From contig CAJNDS010000258.1 in NCBI GenBank assembly GCA_905221605.1, positions 665,592 to 713,091 on the forward strand: 47,500 nt of DNA, written 5' to 3'. The DNA is from Symbiodinium natans (Eukaryota > Sar > Dinophyceae > Suessiales > Symbiodiniaceae). The stretch's first letter is position 1. Each line of letters starts with the position of its first letter. Below the pieces are notes generated by a model. It did not search any database, was not told where the DNA came from, and was given only the letters and a program-made list of their open reading frames with translations. Position numbers and translations under genes: made by a program. Shown piece by piece: positions 9,171 through 20,431 of the stretch.

Positions 9171-10155
9171 CTGCTGGGAGAAATGCTGCAAACATACAAC
9201 GCTGGCTGGAATACACGGTTTCAGTGAACCGCCGCATCCCGAACAGCCTTCAGTGTAGTTGGAGATCGTACCACAAGCCATTAAGTCAAACTCCAGGCTA
9301 GGTCGAAAGGCGCTCCTGCCATGATCGACCCCTCCCACAGGATCGGCTCCCGCTATGCGCGCCCGGCACATCCACCCCTAACAGTGTTCAGGACAGCCCT
9401 GCCCAACGACAGGTTCGAGGGCACAGCCCCGCCGAGGCGGGATCGTGCTTTCAAGAGAAGCACTTGGGCCGAGCAGGACCCCCTGCCCCACCTGCTTGCA
9501 GTTAAGCCTGCGTGCGCTACCCGCGCAAGCAGGAAGGCAGTCTGCATCATCTGTCATGTTCTTCTTACGAGTACTGTGTAACAGCGCAGCCATCCTGAAG
9601 CTTAGCTACAATGTTTACGGGCTTGAAGGACTGGACTACAGGCCGCTCGTTCATTCAGGTTCTGCCTTTGTTCTGTTGTTGAGATGCGTCCACTGTGCCG
9701 TCGCTCCGATTCTTGCCGCACGGGTACTTCTGAGGGGCTGAAGGCTGAATTGTGAGTTATCGAGTTGCATTTCAATGACTCACATATGGGCTCCGGACCT
9801 GAAGGCTTTCAGAGACGTCGGCATGGGCGCCGTAGAGCCTGTGTCTTTCAAAAGCTCTTGGTCTGTTTGGGACAACCCGGCTTATCCCAGGTGATAACTT
9901 TTGGTGGGGACGGTTAGAGGGGGGGGCTCTATCTTGGAAACCGGATGAAAACGCAGGAGGCCTCGGGACAAAAGGCGCTCTGTAACTAGAGTTGTACCTG
10001 CAGCCACGCCCACGGAAATATCAGGCCGAAAGAAGGTCTATGGCTTAGGGGCTTAGGTCTAGTACGCATGGCCTCCCAGAAGCTGTGGATTTGGGTGTTT
10101 TGCTAACCGGGTGTTTTTGGCGCAGGGGCGCGGGGGGAAAACAGAAGACCCGGGT
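9171..10155. other. No recognisable gene
   Basis: Unique-looking sequence without a frame I would defend on either strand. A short G-rich run lies near 9914-9928. Confidence 0.4.
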
Positions 10156-10159
10156 TGCT

Positions 10160-10318
10160 TGTCTTGGTTTGTCCTGCTTGTCCTGCTTGTCCTTCTTGTC
10201 ATTTCCTGCCTGTCCTGCCTGTCCTGCCTGTCCTACCTGTCCTGCCTGTCCTGCCTGTCCTGCCTGTCCTGCTTGCCCTGCTTGTCCTGCTTGTTTGTCC
10301 TGTTGGCTTGTCATGCCC
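10160..10318 (+). repeat. TCCTGCCTG nonamer tandem array
   Basis: About 15 copies of a 9-bp unit, TCCTGCCTG or TCCTGCTTG. Since 9 is divisible by 3 the array is open in several frames (Cys/Leu/Pro repeats on +, Ala-Gly-Gln repeats on -). I treat those as artefacts. Confidence 0.95.
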
Positions 10319-10379
10319 CATTAACACACGTGTCCTAGACTGACAGTGCCGCTATGGCATGCCACATGTATTTGAGATG

Positions 10380-10695
10380 GTTGTCCTGTCCTGCTGGTGC
10401 CAATTGCTGCCTCCTGCTTGTCCTGCTTGTCCTTCCTGCTTGTGCTCGCATCTCCTCCTTGTCCTGCTTGTTTGTCCTGGTTGTCCTGCTCGATTGTCCT
10501 GCTTGTCCTGTCATGCTCGCTTGTCCTGCTTGCTTGTCCTACTGGCTTGTCCTGCTTGTCCTCGTTCGTCCTGCCAGTTGTTCCTGCCTGTCCTGCTTCT
10601 TTGTGCTGAATGTCCTGCTTGTTGTTTTTCGCTTGTCCTGCTTGTTGTTCTTGCTTGTCCTGGTTGTTTGTCCTGCTTGTCCTGCTTGTCTTGGT
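10380..10695 (+). repeat. Degenerate TCCTGCTTG array
   Basis: The same nonamer family as the array just upstream, but interspersed with GTTTGTCC, GTTGTTC and CTCGTTCG variants. It appears to be an older or more eroded block, separated from the tighter array by about 60 bp of unique sequence. Confidence 0.9.
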
Positions 10696-10699
10696 TCAA

Positions 10700-11468
10700 C
10701 GCTAGACCCGAAATCGACCCTCATGCCCCTCAACAACCACCCGTTTATTCTGCGTTGTCCTGTCTTTTCAAGCATACTCCCGCCTACAGCCTACCCCCGT
10801 TTGCCTCTAGCCCCGCAACACCTTAGCTGACTATCCTCCTGGCAGTCAGGACCATAGACTCACAAGTCTTGCCATGTCTTGCCGTGGTCTGCATGTCAAC
10901 ATCGCTGCAATGTTCACACCCTGTAGCTGATTTGTCATGTGCTCGTGCAGGCAGAATACACCCCTGCAACATGGCAGCATCCGACAGGCACCTCGTGCGT
11001 TGCAAGCGTAGCCGCTGCACATGGCAGCTCGCAACGTCTGGGAACTCACATGATGAACTCACTAAATAAACTACCACCGTGGGCATATCTCAACGGGTCG
11101 CCTGGCAGCAGTCTCATTAGATGCCCTTCCGCGAACTAGGATTCGAAATCGACCCCCAAGGCAGAGATATGCCCCTGTGGAAAACGTTGCAGCCATTCTG
11201 CTGCTCGAATTGTGCCGGAACTCTCAGGCAATACTCATCTTGAAGGCAGCGCGAACTTCCTTCTGAACAGCGTTGCTGTAGCAGACCTGATTGCAAATCT
11301 ACACTCTCGGAACGTCAACCCAATGCCCATACGCCTGTGGCCAAGGCACTGTACACCCAGCCCTGCGTGAACCCCCTATACCAAAGGCCCCTGAAGGCCC
11401 CTGAAGGTCCCTAAAGGCCTTGTATCCCGCACTCAACAGTTATCAGGAGCTGGGGGAAGTGGGTACTG
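10700..11468. other. Intergenic or 3' flank of the vWA gene
   Basis: No supported gene. This is the downstream side of the minus-strand vWA gene, whose stop codon lies at 11469-11471. A short tandem GGCCCCTGAAGG/GGTCCCTAAAGG lies at about 11389-11418. Confidence 0.4.
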
Positions 11469-14400
11469 CTATGTGTGTGTTCGAGGCACAGCAGTGTCCA
11501 CTCCATTGGCCGCCCGCTGCCTGGAATGCTTCTGGTTGATCATGGCCATCTTCTTGGAGCCTGACTGCCTGGCTAGCAACGGCGCGCTAAGCGGCGGCCA
11601 ACAGCGGGGGCTAAAGCATGTACATGGGGGGGGGGGCGCTGGCTTTTCTCTGGCAAAAATGCGGCAAAAAAATAAGCCCAGCTACACGTAGGCTTCCCGA
11701 TGGCGGAGATCATCCATGCAGTCGCGGAGGTCGGTGAGGAGGCCAAGCGAGACCGCATCGCCGTCGGCCACGAGTGGCGAGGCACCAATGCTTGTTGAGG
11801 CATCCTGTCCACCCAAGCCGTAAAGATTGACCTAACATTAGGCTGACAGAACCAACTTAATTCCCCTCCCAAAACAAGACCAAGAAACAAAACACAAATA
11901 GATTCATTTAAGAAAGAAAAACTCAAACCTCAAAACTCTGTCTCCTCCAGCAGCTGCCGTGCCTGCTGCAGGGCACCCCGGTCGGCCGCACGCCTTGCCG
12001 CTTCCAGTGCCTGTCCCGGCGTCTGTGGGCTTTGGAATCTGACTCCGAGGGTTCTTCGTGTGACGGTCTCAGGAATTCATGGCTTTGCAGATCTTTACAG
12101 CTGTAAGCCTAACTTGGGGTTGCAGGGTCTCATGAGCTCTCAACTGGAGAAGCACTCCAGAACTCTCTACACTTGAACCGAGCTTACGCCGAAGTGATTC
12201 GGCTTGGGTTTGGCTTCCGACCTCGTTGGTCAAGTGGCGGATCCAGTGGCGTTCCACCTGCGATGCGACTACGACGTTGCTTTTCCACTCGCACTCTGCA
12301 GCTTTGGACTTAAAGAGATGCGACATCAGGGGCGCTGATACGTAGAAGGATAAGCACTAGGCTATGAAAAACATGGCATTCGAAAGTGTGCGGGCATGGT
12401 AGAAGCTTCTTTTGTCGGATTCCTGCTTGAGTTTTGGCCTTCAGGATTGGGGGTTTGCTTTTGGCTTTCCTTTCCTTCGGCTGGTTCGGCTCAGCCTTTT
12501 TCAGCTGCTGACCGTTCAAAGGCGTCCTTGCGCACAGCGCAGCAGCTCTGCGCGAACTCTCCCCGCCTGGGCATGGCGCGGGCCGTCGGAGTTGGCGTCG
12601 GAGCGGCGCTCCACCACGAGGGCCTCTTAAGCCAGAGAAAATGCACTGGGTTTAGGTGTAGGTAGAACTAGGCCGGAGACATGGGCTGAGATTTGCAATC
12701 AGCTCCTGATACTTTGTATAACAGCACGGGTTAGATGCCCTTAGATCCCCACTGCCATACCCCACACGGCCCTGTAGAACCTTGAGTCTTGAAGTAATGT
12801 CCCTTCATGGCGCAGAGCCAAACAGCATCCAGGCCTTCGCATCTCGTTCGCTGCGCTTTGCCGCAATGGAGAACCCACGAACCTCCAAAACCACATGCTG
12901 TGAACTGTGAACTCCATGCTGGCAAGTTCGAGGTAGCTGAAATAGCTGATGAACAACATGAGGTGCATCTGAACCTCCATGCGTCCGATGCCCTGGAGCT
13001 GTGCCGCGCCGCCATCGCCAGCATCGCCGCCCTGCACCGCAGGCAGGCCTAGCAGATGGCAAAGCAAGCATCGAATGTCATTCTCAGAGGTAAGCCTCAA
13101 GCAAGGAATAAAGGCTGTAACAAGTGGAGGGGCCAGGGCTTCAGGGCGGGCCTAGCGACACCAAAATGTCGCGACGTTCCTCTGCGTAGAGATCGCCAAG
13201 CTCTACCTGAGCAGTTTGTTGCTGTTCTTGGAGCCATTACGGAACCATTGAGTTCAGGGCGTGCCCTCGTGCGGGGTAGGTCAAGGATTAGGTTCGCCTT
13301 CTGGGCTTTCCAAACACCAGCTACGGGCAAGCCACAGGCAACCGGTTGGTGGCACAACATGCGACATCATACAACCAAGGACCATCAAGTGGGAGGACAG
13401 GGGAGGCTGCGGCATGGAAGTGAAAGCTTTGCTACGCCAGCTTGGTTCCTATATTCCACTGCCCCGCCCTTGTTGGCTTGGAAACCTTCAGCCACGCCAC
13501 AGTGAGACGGCTGCCATTTGTGTTGGCCGGGAAGGAAGTGAAGGCACGCAGGAAGTCCACGCCCGGGGCGAGCTCCAGGTTGATCGAAACGTTCCTCAGC
13601 TCTTGTTTATGGCCTACTGGGCTGAACTATTGGGCTAGGCTTTTGCGTAGGGCCACCTTAACTGGGACCTTGAAAGCCAGAGTGCTGGTGCGTGGTGGAC
13701 AGCAGACCTCCCAGGGCCTCCCCAAAGGCCTCAGCGATCTGATCCTCCGACTCAACGTGGCTGTAGGTGCCCTCGGCGGTATCTGCCAGTTGGCGCAGCA
13801 TCTCTGCATTGTGGTTTGCTCCAAAACCAAACGTGGAGATCGTGCTCCTGCAGTTTCTCAGTTCTGTGAGCATGTTGGTGGCCGCTGAGCAAATACCGGC
13901 TGTGTCTCGGATGCCCTCATTCGCCAGACCGTCCTGCAGGCCAGTCGCAGCCATTCAATTCAACGCCAAGATCCGGCTTTGAACTTACAACCCAGGTCCT
14001 AACACCGAACGTCAATCCGAGCAACCAACACTGTGACACCAATCCTACTCTTCACCTCTTGAACTCCAGCCTCTGATCCAACAACAGCCCCACGACCAAC
14101 CCACTGAGACCTAAGACCCAGAAAACCTGGAGACGGGAACTCACCGCAAAAAGTTCGGTCCGTGAACAGGAAGGTGGAGCGCACCACAGCCTGGTGGTCC
14201 TCATCCACGGACTCTGCGTCAGGTACGCCTGCTCCACAGAGGCCAAAGCCCCAGAAGCCTGGGCTTTGGGATTGTGTTGAACATGTTCAGCAATACTTGT
14301 GCCATAATTCAGCAGTGTATCGCGCTTCTATGTGGTTGCGCTGCTTCGATGCACTGTGAGCCCGGGCCCTATGACAGCTCCTGCTTTGGGCGTGCTTCTT

Positions 14401-16286
14401 CTCGTGCCGCGTGAGCAGTACGAAGCAGCATCAAAAAACCAGGTCCCAGAGGCTAGCGCTGGAGCGCGGCTCCTGCTTCAATGGTAGCAGAACGGTGCGG
14501 AAGCTCTCTGGCCTCATCGTCAAAACTTGCACAGAGCGTCTAATCATCGTTCAGCAGCTTCTTTAAATAACCTTGGCCTCCTAGCTTGGCAGAAAGCTGG
14601 GTCTCCAGCCTGTCGAAGCAGAGCATGTGTGACAGCTTCAGCTCACGGCCGTCCTGCGAGCAGCTCTACACCACCCACTAGATTCTCGCATGCAGCTCAT
14701 GGTCGGCTTCGCACGGTTGCTGCGTCGAAAGGTCTTATAGCCTTAGCTTGGTTCTCGCTTTCATGATGTGGGGTCGATGCCGGTGTGAGAGCTGGTGGCT
14801 TTGTTGCAAACCCTGCGCGTGCCACGAACGCGCCAACTAGACTGACGAAACGGCCACCCCCCGTTGCGAAGTCAGTTGGTGCGAGGCATTCTGCAGTGCC
14901 AACAAAAAAGCTCCGAGGCCGCCACGGGGCACAAGAACGGGTTGACACGGGGGCTCAACTTCGGGTCTTCGCGAGCACTCCGCGCAAAGGCAGTCTCAAG
15001 AGGCAACCAAAGCTAGAAGTCTCCCCACGCCTTAAACCCCAAACAAAAGAAGTCCCAAACTTCTATATGAACTCGATTCTCCCAGTGTGTGGCAGATCTG
15101 GGCTTTGCATGCTGGCGTCCTGAAGATGGATTGTGATGCCTACCTCGAAGGTGCCCCAGCCGAAGCGGGTGAGCTGGAAAGGTGGCGCGGCCACCTCCAT
15201 GGATTCCAGGAGGTGGGAAATATAGGTTGAACACATTTGACTCATTTGAGCCCCCCCTCACCTCCACCACAGGTTGCCGAAAGGTCTCGTGGAGCTCGAA
15301 AACCACTTTCTTCACAAGACCTTCGGTGCCCTCCGGCAGGCGCAGCGCCATGGTCCACTCGTGCACGCGCTCCGCGCCCTCAGGCCTTTGTTGGCTTAAG
15401 AGGAGGTCGTTGAGGGTGTGAGGAGCAGAGCTCCATCACCCCAAGCCCACTAAAACCCCCAAGCGTATCCCAGATCCTGCAGCTTGGCTTCAGGACGTCA
15501 TGGACACGCAACAATACGCAACATATGACACAACGACCTGCTCCACTACTTCAGTTTCGGGTTGCCTCGTTCAAGGCCGGGTCACGGCGCTTGGGTGCCG
15601 TAAGGCCCACTTTCGGTGCGGGCCGGTGCCTCACTGGGAGACATGCGCCTGTAGCTGTTGCCCACCTGAGAAGTACCGGGATGTACGGGGCAATATACAG
15701 GGGGCGCATCTGCTCTTGGAAGAAGCCTCTGAACTTCAGACGCTGTGATTTCTTTCGAACACCCCGCCTGAACTGCTTGGCCTTCGGGTGCAGCAGAACG
15801 CGGCCCGTCCCTGTGAAGCTCCAATCCTTTGAGCAAGCCTCCCGACAAATTTGTCTGTCCAGTCACCTGGATTTTCTGAAGTGCATGTGCAAGCCGCGCC
15901 CGGCCGTCCTGGTCACAGCGCGTCAGCGGCGCCGCAACTTTCACATCCGAGCCGTACTCGACGATTCCAAGGGAGTCACGCTCAGAGAGATAGCGCAGCA
16001 TGAAGGTCATCGTCTGTTTCACCAAGCGTATCTTCTCTCCACTCATGGAGCCCGAGCGGTCGAGCACGGCCACAAGATGCAGCGGGGCACGTGATCCGTC
16101 AGCGGGGGGTGCCACAACAGACAGTACGGCCTTCATTTCACCTGCTGCTAAGACCGTGGCATCACGCTCCAGAGCCACTTCTGCACTGAGGCTCTGCGAT
16201 TGAGCGGCAGTCTCGTCCACCACGTTCCAGCCATCAAGTGTTGAACCTGCATCATTCGTCATCACTTCGAAGTCCGTGCTTGTCAT
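11469..16286 (-). CDS. von Willebrand factor A domain protein, WAV3/EDA40-like, about ten exons
   Basis: Exons, 5' to 3' on the minus strand: A about 16286-15795, B about 14213-14161, C 13933-about 13688, D about 13603-13501, E 13206-13152, F 13048-about 12930, G 12623-about 12528, H 12022-11939, I 11804-11688, J 11564-11469 (stop TAG 11469-11471). Exon A starts MTSTDFEVM and holds LVAVLDRSGSM (MIDAS DxSxS) and GQTNLSGGL (MIDAS Thr). Exon B ends STFLFT and C begins DGLANEGI (MIDAS Asp), then FGFGANHN and ALGGLLS. D has NVSINLELAPGVDF, E VELGDLYAEERRDILVSL, G ALVVERRS, H ALEAARRAADRGALQQAR, I GLLTDLRDC and J SGSKKMAMINQKHSRQRAA. This order matches the plant WAV3/EDA40 E3-ligase family after its RING; no RING is seen here, though 5' exons could be missing. 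vWA MIDAS domains bind a metal and a partner protein. A YEATS domain lies between exons A and B. Ends of A, F and G are approximate. Confidence 0.85.
11619..11640 (+). repeat. Poly-G run in a vWA intron
   Basis: About ten G in a row at about 11628-11637, inside the last intron (11565-11687) of the minus-strand vWA gene, where it reads as poly-C, consistent with a pyrimidine-rich 3' intron part. Confidence 0.7.
14575..15430 (-). CDS. YEATS domain exons between vWA exons A and B
   Basis: Three exons on the same strand as the vWA gene. Y1 (about 15404-15262) has ERVHEWTMALRLPEG, LVKKVVFELHETF and RQPVVE, then a canonical GTGAGG donor. Y2 (15194-about 15117) has VAAPPFQLTRFGWGTFE and VGITIHLQ. 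Y3 (14653-about 14575) has DGRELKLSHMLCFDRLETQ. Joined in phase these cover a full YEATS fold, closest in pattern to GAS41/Yaf9. The acyl-lysine reader positions are kept: His and Thr-Phe of LHETF, Trp of GWG and the following Phe. YEATS domains read acetyl- or crotonyl-lysine on histones in chromatin complexes. The block falls exactly where vWA helix 3 (exon A) should lead to strand 4 (exon B), so it is either a domain inserted in the vWA loop, an alternatively spliced module, or a separate gene nested in a vWA intron. Y1 has no clear start and Y3 no clear stop of its own, which favours one gene. Confidence 0.8.
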
Positions 16287-16374
16287 TGCGAGGACACGCA
16301 GATACACGGAGAATAGCGAAAAGAGGCGGCGGCACTTCCTAAGCCTGGGAGGAAACGGCTTCGGCATCAGCGAC

Positions 16375-16670
16375 GGTACATATTTGAGTATGCAAAGCTG
16401 TTGAGGCACTCACACCTTGCTACCTGTATGTTTAGCGCATCTACTGCGTCGTGCCCACTGCGGGGCATGCGTGCCTTTTCCGATCCCGTGAAGTTGAAGC
16501 CATGGAGACCCAAACTTCGCGAAATCCAGTGCTCCCGCCAGTTCTCATGCTCCCGCCAGGCACCTGGATGGACTGCACCATCACCGAAGGTGGCCCTTGG
16601 ACCGTACACGTGCACTTGAAACCAATGTGGGCGGGGGGGGGGGATGATCACGTATGAGCCTCTACTTGGG
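16375..16670 (-). CDS. Possible upstream exon of the vWA gene
   Basis: A protein-like minus-strand frame reading HWFQVHVYGPRATFGDGAV, HPGAWREHENWREHW, SLGLHGFNF and GHDAVDALNIQ, then CAG followed by GTAGCAAGG, a good donor. It lies 90-380 bp upstream of the vWA start Met at 16286, in the same orientation. If spliced in, the vWA protein would have an N-terminal extension. I do not recognise a domain, and a C-run beginning near 16641 (minus sense) precedes it. It could equally be UTR or chance. Confidence 0.3.
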
Positions 16671-16679
16671 GCCATTTGA

Positions 16680-18830
16680 TTTCATACACCCCCTCCTGAA
16701 AGTCCCCTGAATCGCAAGACTTAACGAGAGAAAGGCACGAGGCCGGCCATTTGGAGCAGCGGAGTTAGACAAAAACCAAGGTGAGGCCATGCCTCGGCTT
16801 CCAAGAGGGAGATAGAGTCAGATAGAGCTTCGAGGAGCTTCGCGAATTTTTTGTTTGAAGACTGGGGCTTCGGTTGAGTTTTTCGGAGGTTGGAATAGTT
16901 GGAATCATGGAGGTTCGGGATTGCAGGGGCAATCGAACCGAGGGCTGACATGGACCTTGATAAGCCATCTTTAGTCACCGTGTGGGATCGGGTGGGGCTT
17001 ATCTTGCCAACCGCCGAAAACACCCAAGGCCCCGAAAGTCCACGAGGACAAGACCAAATGCACACGTTCAACCGTGAAGCATGTCCCTTGACATGCCTTG
17101 ACAGCTTGCAAGCCCCCGATTCAGCCTCTTGTTTGCCTCCAGGCCGCGGCTGTCAAATCCCGGAATCTGCCTTGAAGGCTGCAGTGGGTCCATGTGTCGA
17201 AAGGGGGGTGCACTTCTCCCAATGCTTGGAAACTTCCCTATTCGGGTTGTGCCTTGGACCTCCATTCCATGAACAATGGTCTTCAGCAAGGGCACGGTAC
17301 CGTAAAGAGACACCATGCCTACACATTTCCCTGTCTGCAATGACGCTGCGAACGGCACAGTCCAAAGTGTTGAGGAAATGTTCGGAAGGAGGGTGCTTGC
17401 TCACCTCACGACCTCTTGTCACGACCTCAAATAACAGAAGCCATTTTGCATGAATAGCAAACGGAATGCTTCTTCAGGGCTCTTTGGGGTTCTGGGGCTT
17501 TGGGGATCACAGTGCTTGCATGCTTTGTAGGCTATAGGCGCCAAGGTTCTTCCCATGCAGCTGGAGAAACGGTACCATGGGCCGTGGGAGGCCTCGAGTG
17601 GCAGTGGGGGATGGGGAACTGAGGGTTGGGCTTACTATGCTTACTGTTGCTTACTGTTACTTTCTGGAGGTGCTCTTGACAGCTGCAGCAGGACCCTACT
17701 TCCGAAGCCTGCCACATCCATCACCAAGTGTTTGAAAATCACGATCGGCTTTGCTTTGCGCCATGGCATTCAACTGTCCGTGGGTCTAAGCCTGAACCAA
17801 GTCTCCATGACACACTCTTTGCCACACAGGCAGTTGGCCGCAGCGTGCCGGAAGCCCGCCGCGCTCGCAACAGTCCTTGGGCTTACAACCAATCAGATGC
17901 ATGAGGACATTCATGCGATGCATGCCAGAAAGGCAGACTTGCTGCCATTTTCGACGAGACCCATCTTAATGCTGCACAAACGAGCGAAAGCCTCAACCCT
18001 GTAGGGTCTTCCCTGAACTGTCCTCCTGGCCAGCCCATCACTGGAGCTGTGCGAATGTGATCAAGGACATGGGGAGGCACGTGCCTCAGGGCATCTCCAG
18101 CTGAAGAGAGCACGCACCGTTACACTGGAACAAGCTGTTTCTTAAACATCCTTAGACTAGCTAAAACCATTTTCAACCCAAGTCCCAACCCGTGGACGCA
18201 AGCTCGCGGCAGCTTGCTTACATATTCGGGAAATTGCAAGCTATGGCCCCCAAGGCCGAGAAAACTTGGCTCCAAGCCCCAATCTCGAGCCTGCGAAGTT
18301 GGAATTGCCTGAAGATCAACACCTTCCTTCTCAGCCCTTATCTCTCAACCCCGCACAGCCGAGACATACCAGCTCACGGTCCGGGCCTTTTGAAGAAACG
18401 GCGCCGCTGGATGCTGGCAAAACCCCTGACCACAGATTGCGTGAGGTCTGCGAAAATCAGGGCAATCATTGGGGTCAGAGGCTCGGGCACCAAGCTTTGC
18501 GAAACCCTGTGGCTTTAGCTTTTCATGATCCATTCACCAGTCCACACTCAAATCACTGTACCCAGATCCTGTGCCTGAAAGGTAGCTCTCAGCACCCAGG
18601 TGCATTCTGTGAAAATCAGCACGCCGCGAGCCGCTCTTGCCGCTCCTGAGGCAGCACAACCTCGCCAAAACCCCAAAGACTTGCAAGCTGGCTGCGTAAA
18701 GTCTCGCGTAGCTCGCGTAGGCTCGCATAGGCTCATGTGCCGCCCTCTGCGCCCCAGCTCACCAAGAGAATTTGAAGGAATCCTCGTCTTTGCTCTGTTG
18801 AAGGGTTCGGCAACAGAAGTCTAGCTGAAG
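16680..18830. other. No recognisable gene; scattered open frames
   Basis: No supported gene. At about 17150-17450 frames are open on both strands at once (184 codons on +, 89 and 96 on -), which composition alone can produce. A minus-strand stretch at about 18000-17885 (AALRWVSSKMAASLPFW) is mildly protein-like. Short GAGCTTCG repeats occur near 16828-16846. It could be intron or upstream flank of the vWA gene. Confidence 0.4.
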
Positions 18831-19071
18831 CGGTGAGTTCATGCGGAACTTGGCACAAGCTCACACCGGCTAAGAACCGCCAGACCTTCCAGAGCAGAAG
18901 ACTTTTGAGCTGCACCAGCGCCCGCTGCCCGAGCCAACCTGCACAGCAAAAACCTCAAGTCACTCAAGTCACTCGACCTTGCCCTTGGCGAGTTACTGAT
19001 AAGAGCTGGGTCCCTGGTACTGTCGGGAGCCGCTCGTGTCAGAAAGCCCAATCCACTGAAGAAGTGTTGCC

Positions 19072-19195
19072 TTGGCAGACCCTCGGCCCGACCTCCTGGC
19101 CACAGCGACAGGCACCTCCATCACCGATTCAGAAGGGCTTGGGCCGCTTGGGGCGTTGAAGCTGCAGATTCCCGAGCGGCCCTGGCGGCCCTACC
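19072..19195 (+). CDS. Possible exon, unknown protein
   Basis: A GC-rich + strand island reading PRPDLLATATGTSITDSEG then LGPLGALKLQIPERPWRP. It has higher third-position GC than its surroundings, as real exons in this window (vWA, YEATS) also do. No certain splice sites and no recognised domain. It could belong to the same + strand gene as the island at 20.34 kb, which is speculative. Confidence 0.22.
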
Positions 19196-20336
19196 CTGAC
19201 CTGAGACCGAAACCCAGAATCCCAGCCCTCCAAACTTCTCCGAACTTCCTGGCCTCCAAGACACGCAGCCGCGTCAGGAGTTGAACATAGGGGCCCAATC
19301 GAGGCCTGGCTCGAGGCTTCGGAGACAGGGATCCTCGGGGCGCTCCAGCATTTAGGGCGCTCTAAGCTGGCACAAGGATCACACGGTCTTCAAAGAGCGT
19401 GGAAGCCTGAGAACATGTGGGATATGTGTTTTGTCAAGAAGCATGGAGCTGGGCACCAACAATCCGAATCTGATGACAAGCAACTGCTTCGGCAACATCC
19501 CGTCACATCAGCTGCATTCGGTTATCCAGAGAGCCAATGTGCTGAGCACATCCGTTCGGATCCGCTTTGGTTTGCACAGTCCCCCGCCTTTTTGTTTGCA
19601 TCTCATGGGAGCTTCTTATCAAGTTCCCAAGGCATCTTGGGGCTTTCCTAATGGGCCTTTTGGAGGTTCTGGAAATAGCCAAATCTCCTGCTTCTTGCAG
19701 CGGGGCAGAAGAGTCCACCTCCCTTGTCACTTGTTCTTCCCTCGGTTGAAGGAATACGGCTGGATTGGCTTGAAGCCTTCCCCTGTTTTCGTTATTCTCA
19801 AGCTTGGTCTGCGAAGGTGCTGAGGCTTGAACAGCCCTGAAAGGCTCGCCCTCGCAACGCAACGAGCCACGCGAAGCCTAAAACTGAAATAGGTCTAAGA
19901 AGAAACATGCTTTCAATTGCTTTCACTTCGAGCCTGCAGGCGCTTTCTTTCCGGCACAACGAAGCCGCCATCACGGCTCCTTGTTGACAGTTTGGGGTTT
20001 GGGGAGCAGAGCCTGAGAATCGACCCCAAAGTACCGCAAAGCCCTCGCCTCATGTTTCAGCCCAAGGCTATAGGCCAAATAGTCCGGGCTGAGATGACCT
20101 CTGTCAAAACCACGCAGAGGCTCCGCGGACAGCAGGGACACAAGGAGACACTTCTCTAAACGCTGCAACACCTGCACCTCAAACACTCCAGCATTTGGGG
20201 GCCAAGGCTACCGGCCAAGGAGCTTTAGGTCCATGCTCGTTGTGTGGTTTGCTTCTGCATACGCAGCAAGAGCTGCCCCTACCTGCCCATACCTGCCCCT
20301 AACCTGTGGAGAAGTCTTGGAGAAGTATTGAGTTAA

Positions 20337-20431
20337 GGCCCTTTTTCGACGGCGTGAACCTGCAGCTGGGCCCGATGCCCGCGGCGCTTGGGGAACTGCG
20401 CGTCCGCACAGAGCACGAGCGAGGCCAACTG
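20337..20431 (+). CDS. Exon-like island with canonical donor
   Basis: After a possible acceptor (GTTAAG, then GCCC) the + strand reads FFDGVNLQLGPMPAALGELR then VRTEHERGQL, followed immediately by GTGAGT, a consensus 5' splice site. GC-rich, with high third-position GC. Protein not recognised. A further protein-like stretch (VGSEVVDHCTLQPSAAYR) begins near 20665 but its borders are unclear. Confidence 0.35.

Noticed and set aside
8598-9371. 257-codon minus frame across the CA array
   Set aside because: Almost entirely repeat-derived Val/Cys runs with no conserved domain.
10045-10314. Ala-Gly-Gln repeat protein (minus)
   Set aside because: Encoded by the 9-bp TCCTGCCTG array, whose period keeps any frame open.
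10160-10695. CRISPR-like array
   Set aside because: The unit is 9 bp with no spacers and the context is eukaryotic.
16899-17453. 184-codon + frame
   Set aside because: Two minus-strand frames are open over the same bases and none has a recognisable motif; left unassigned.
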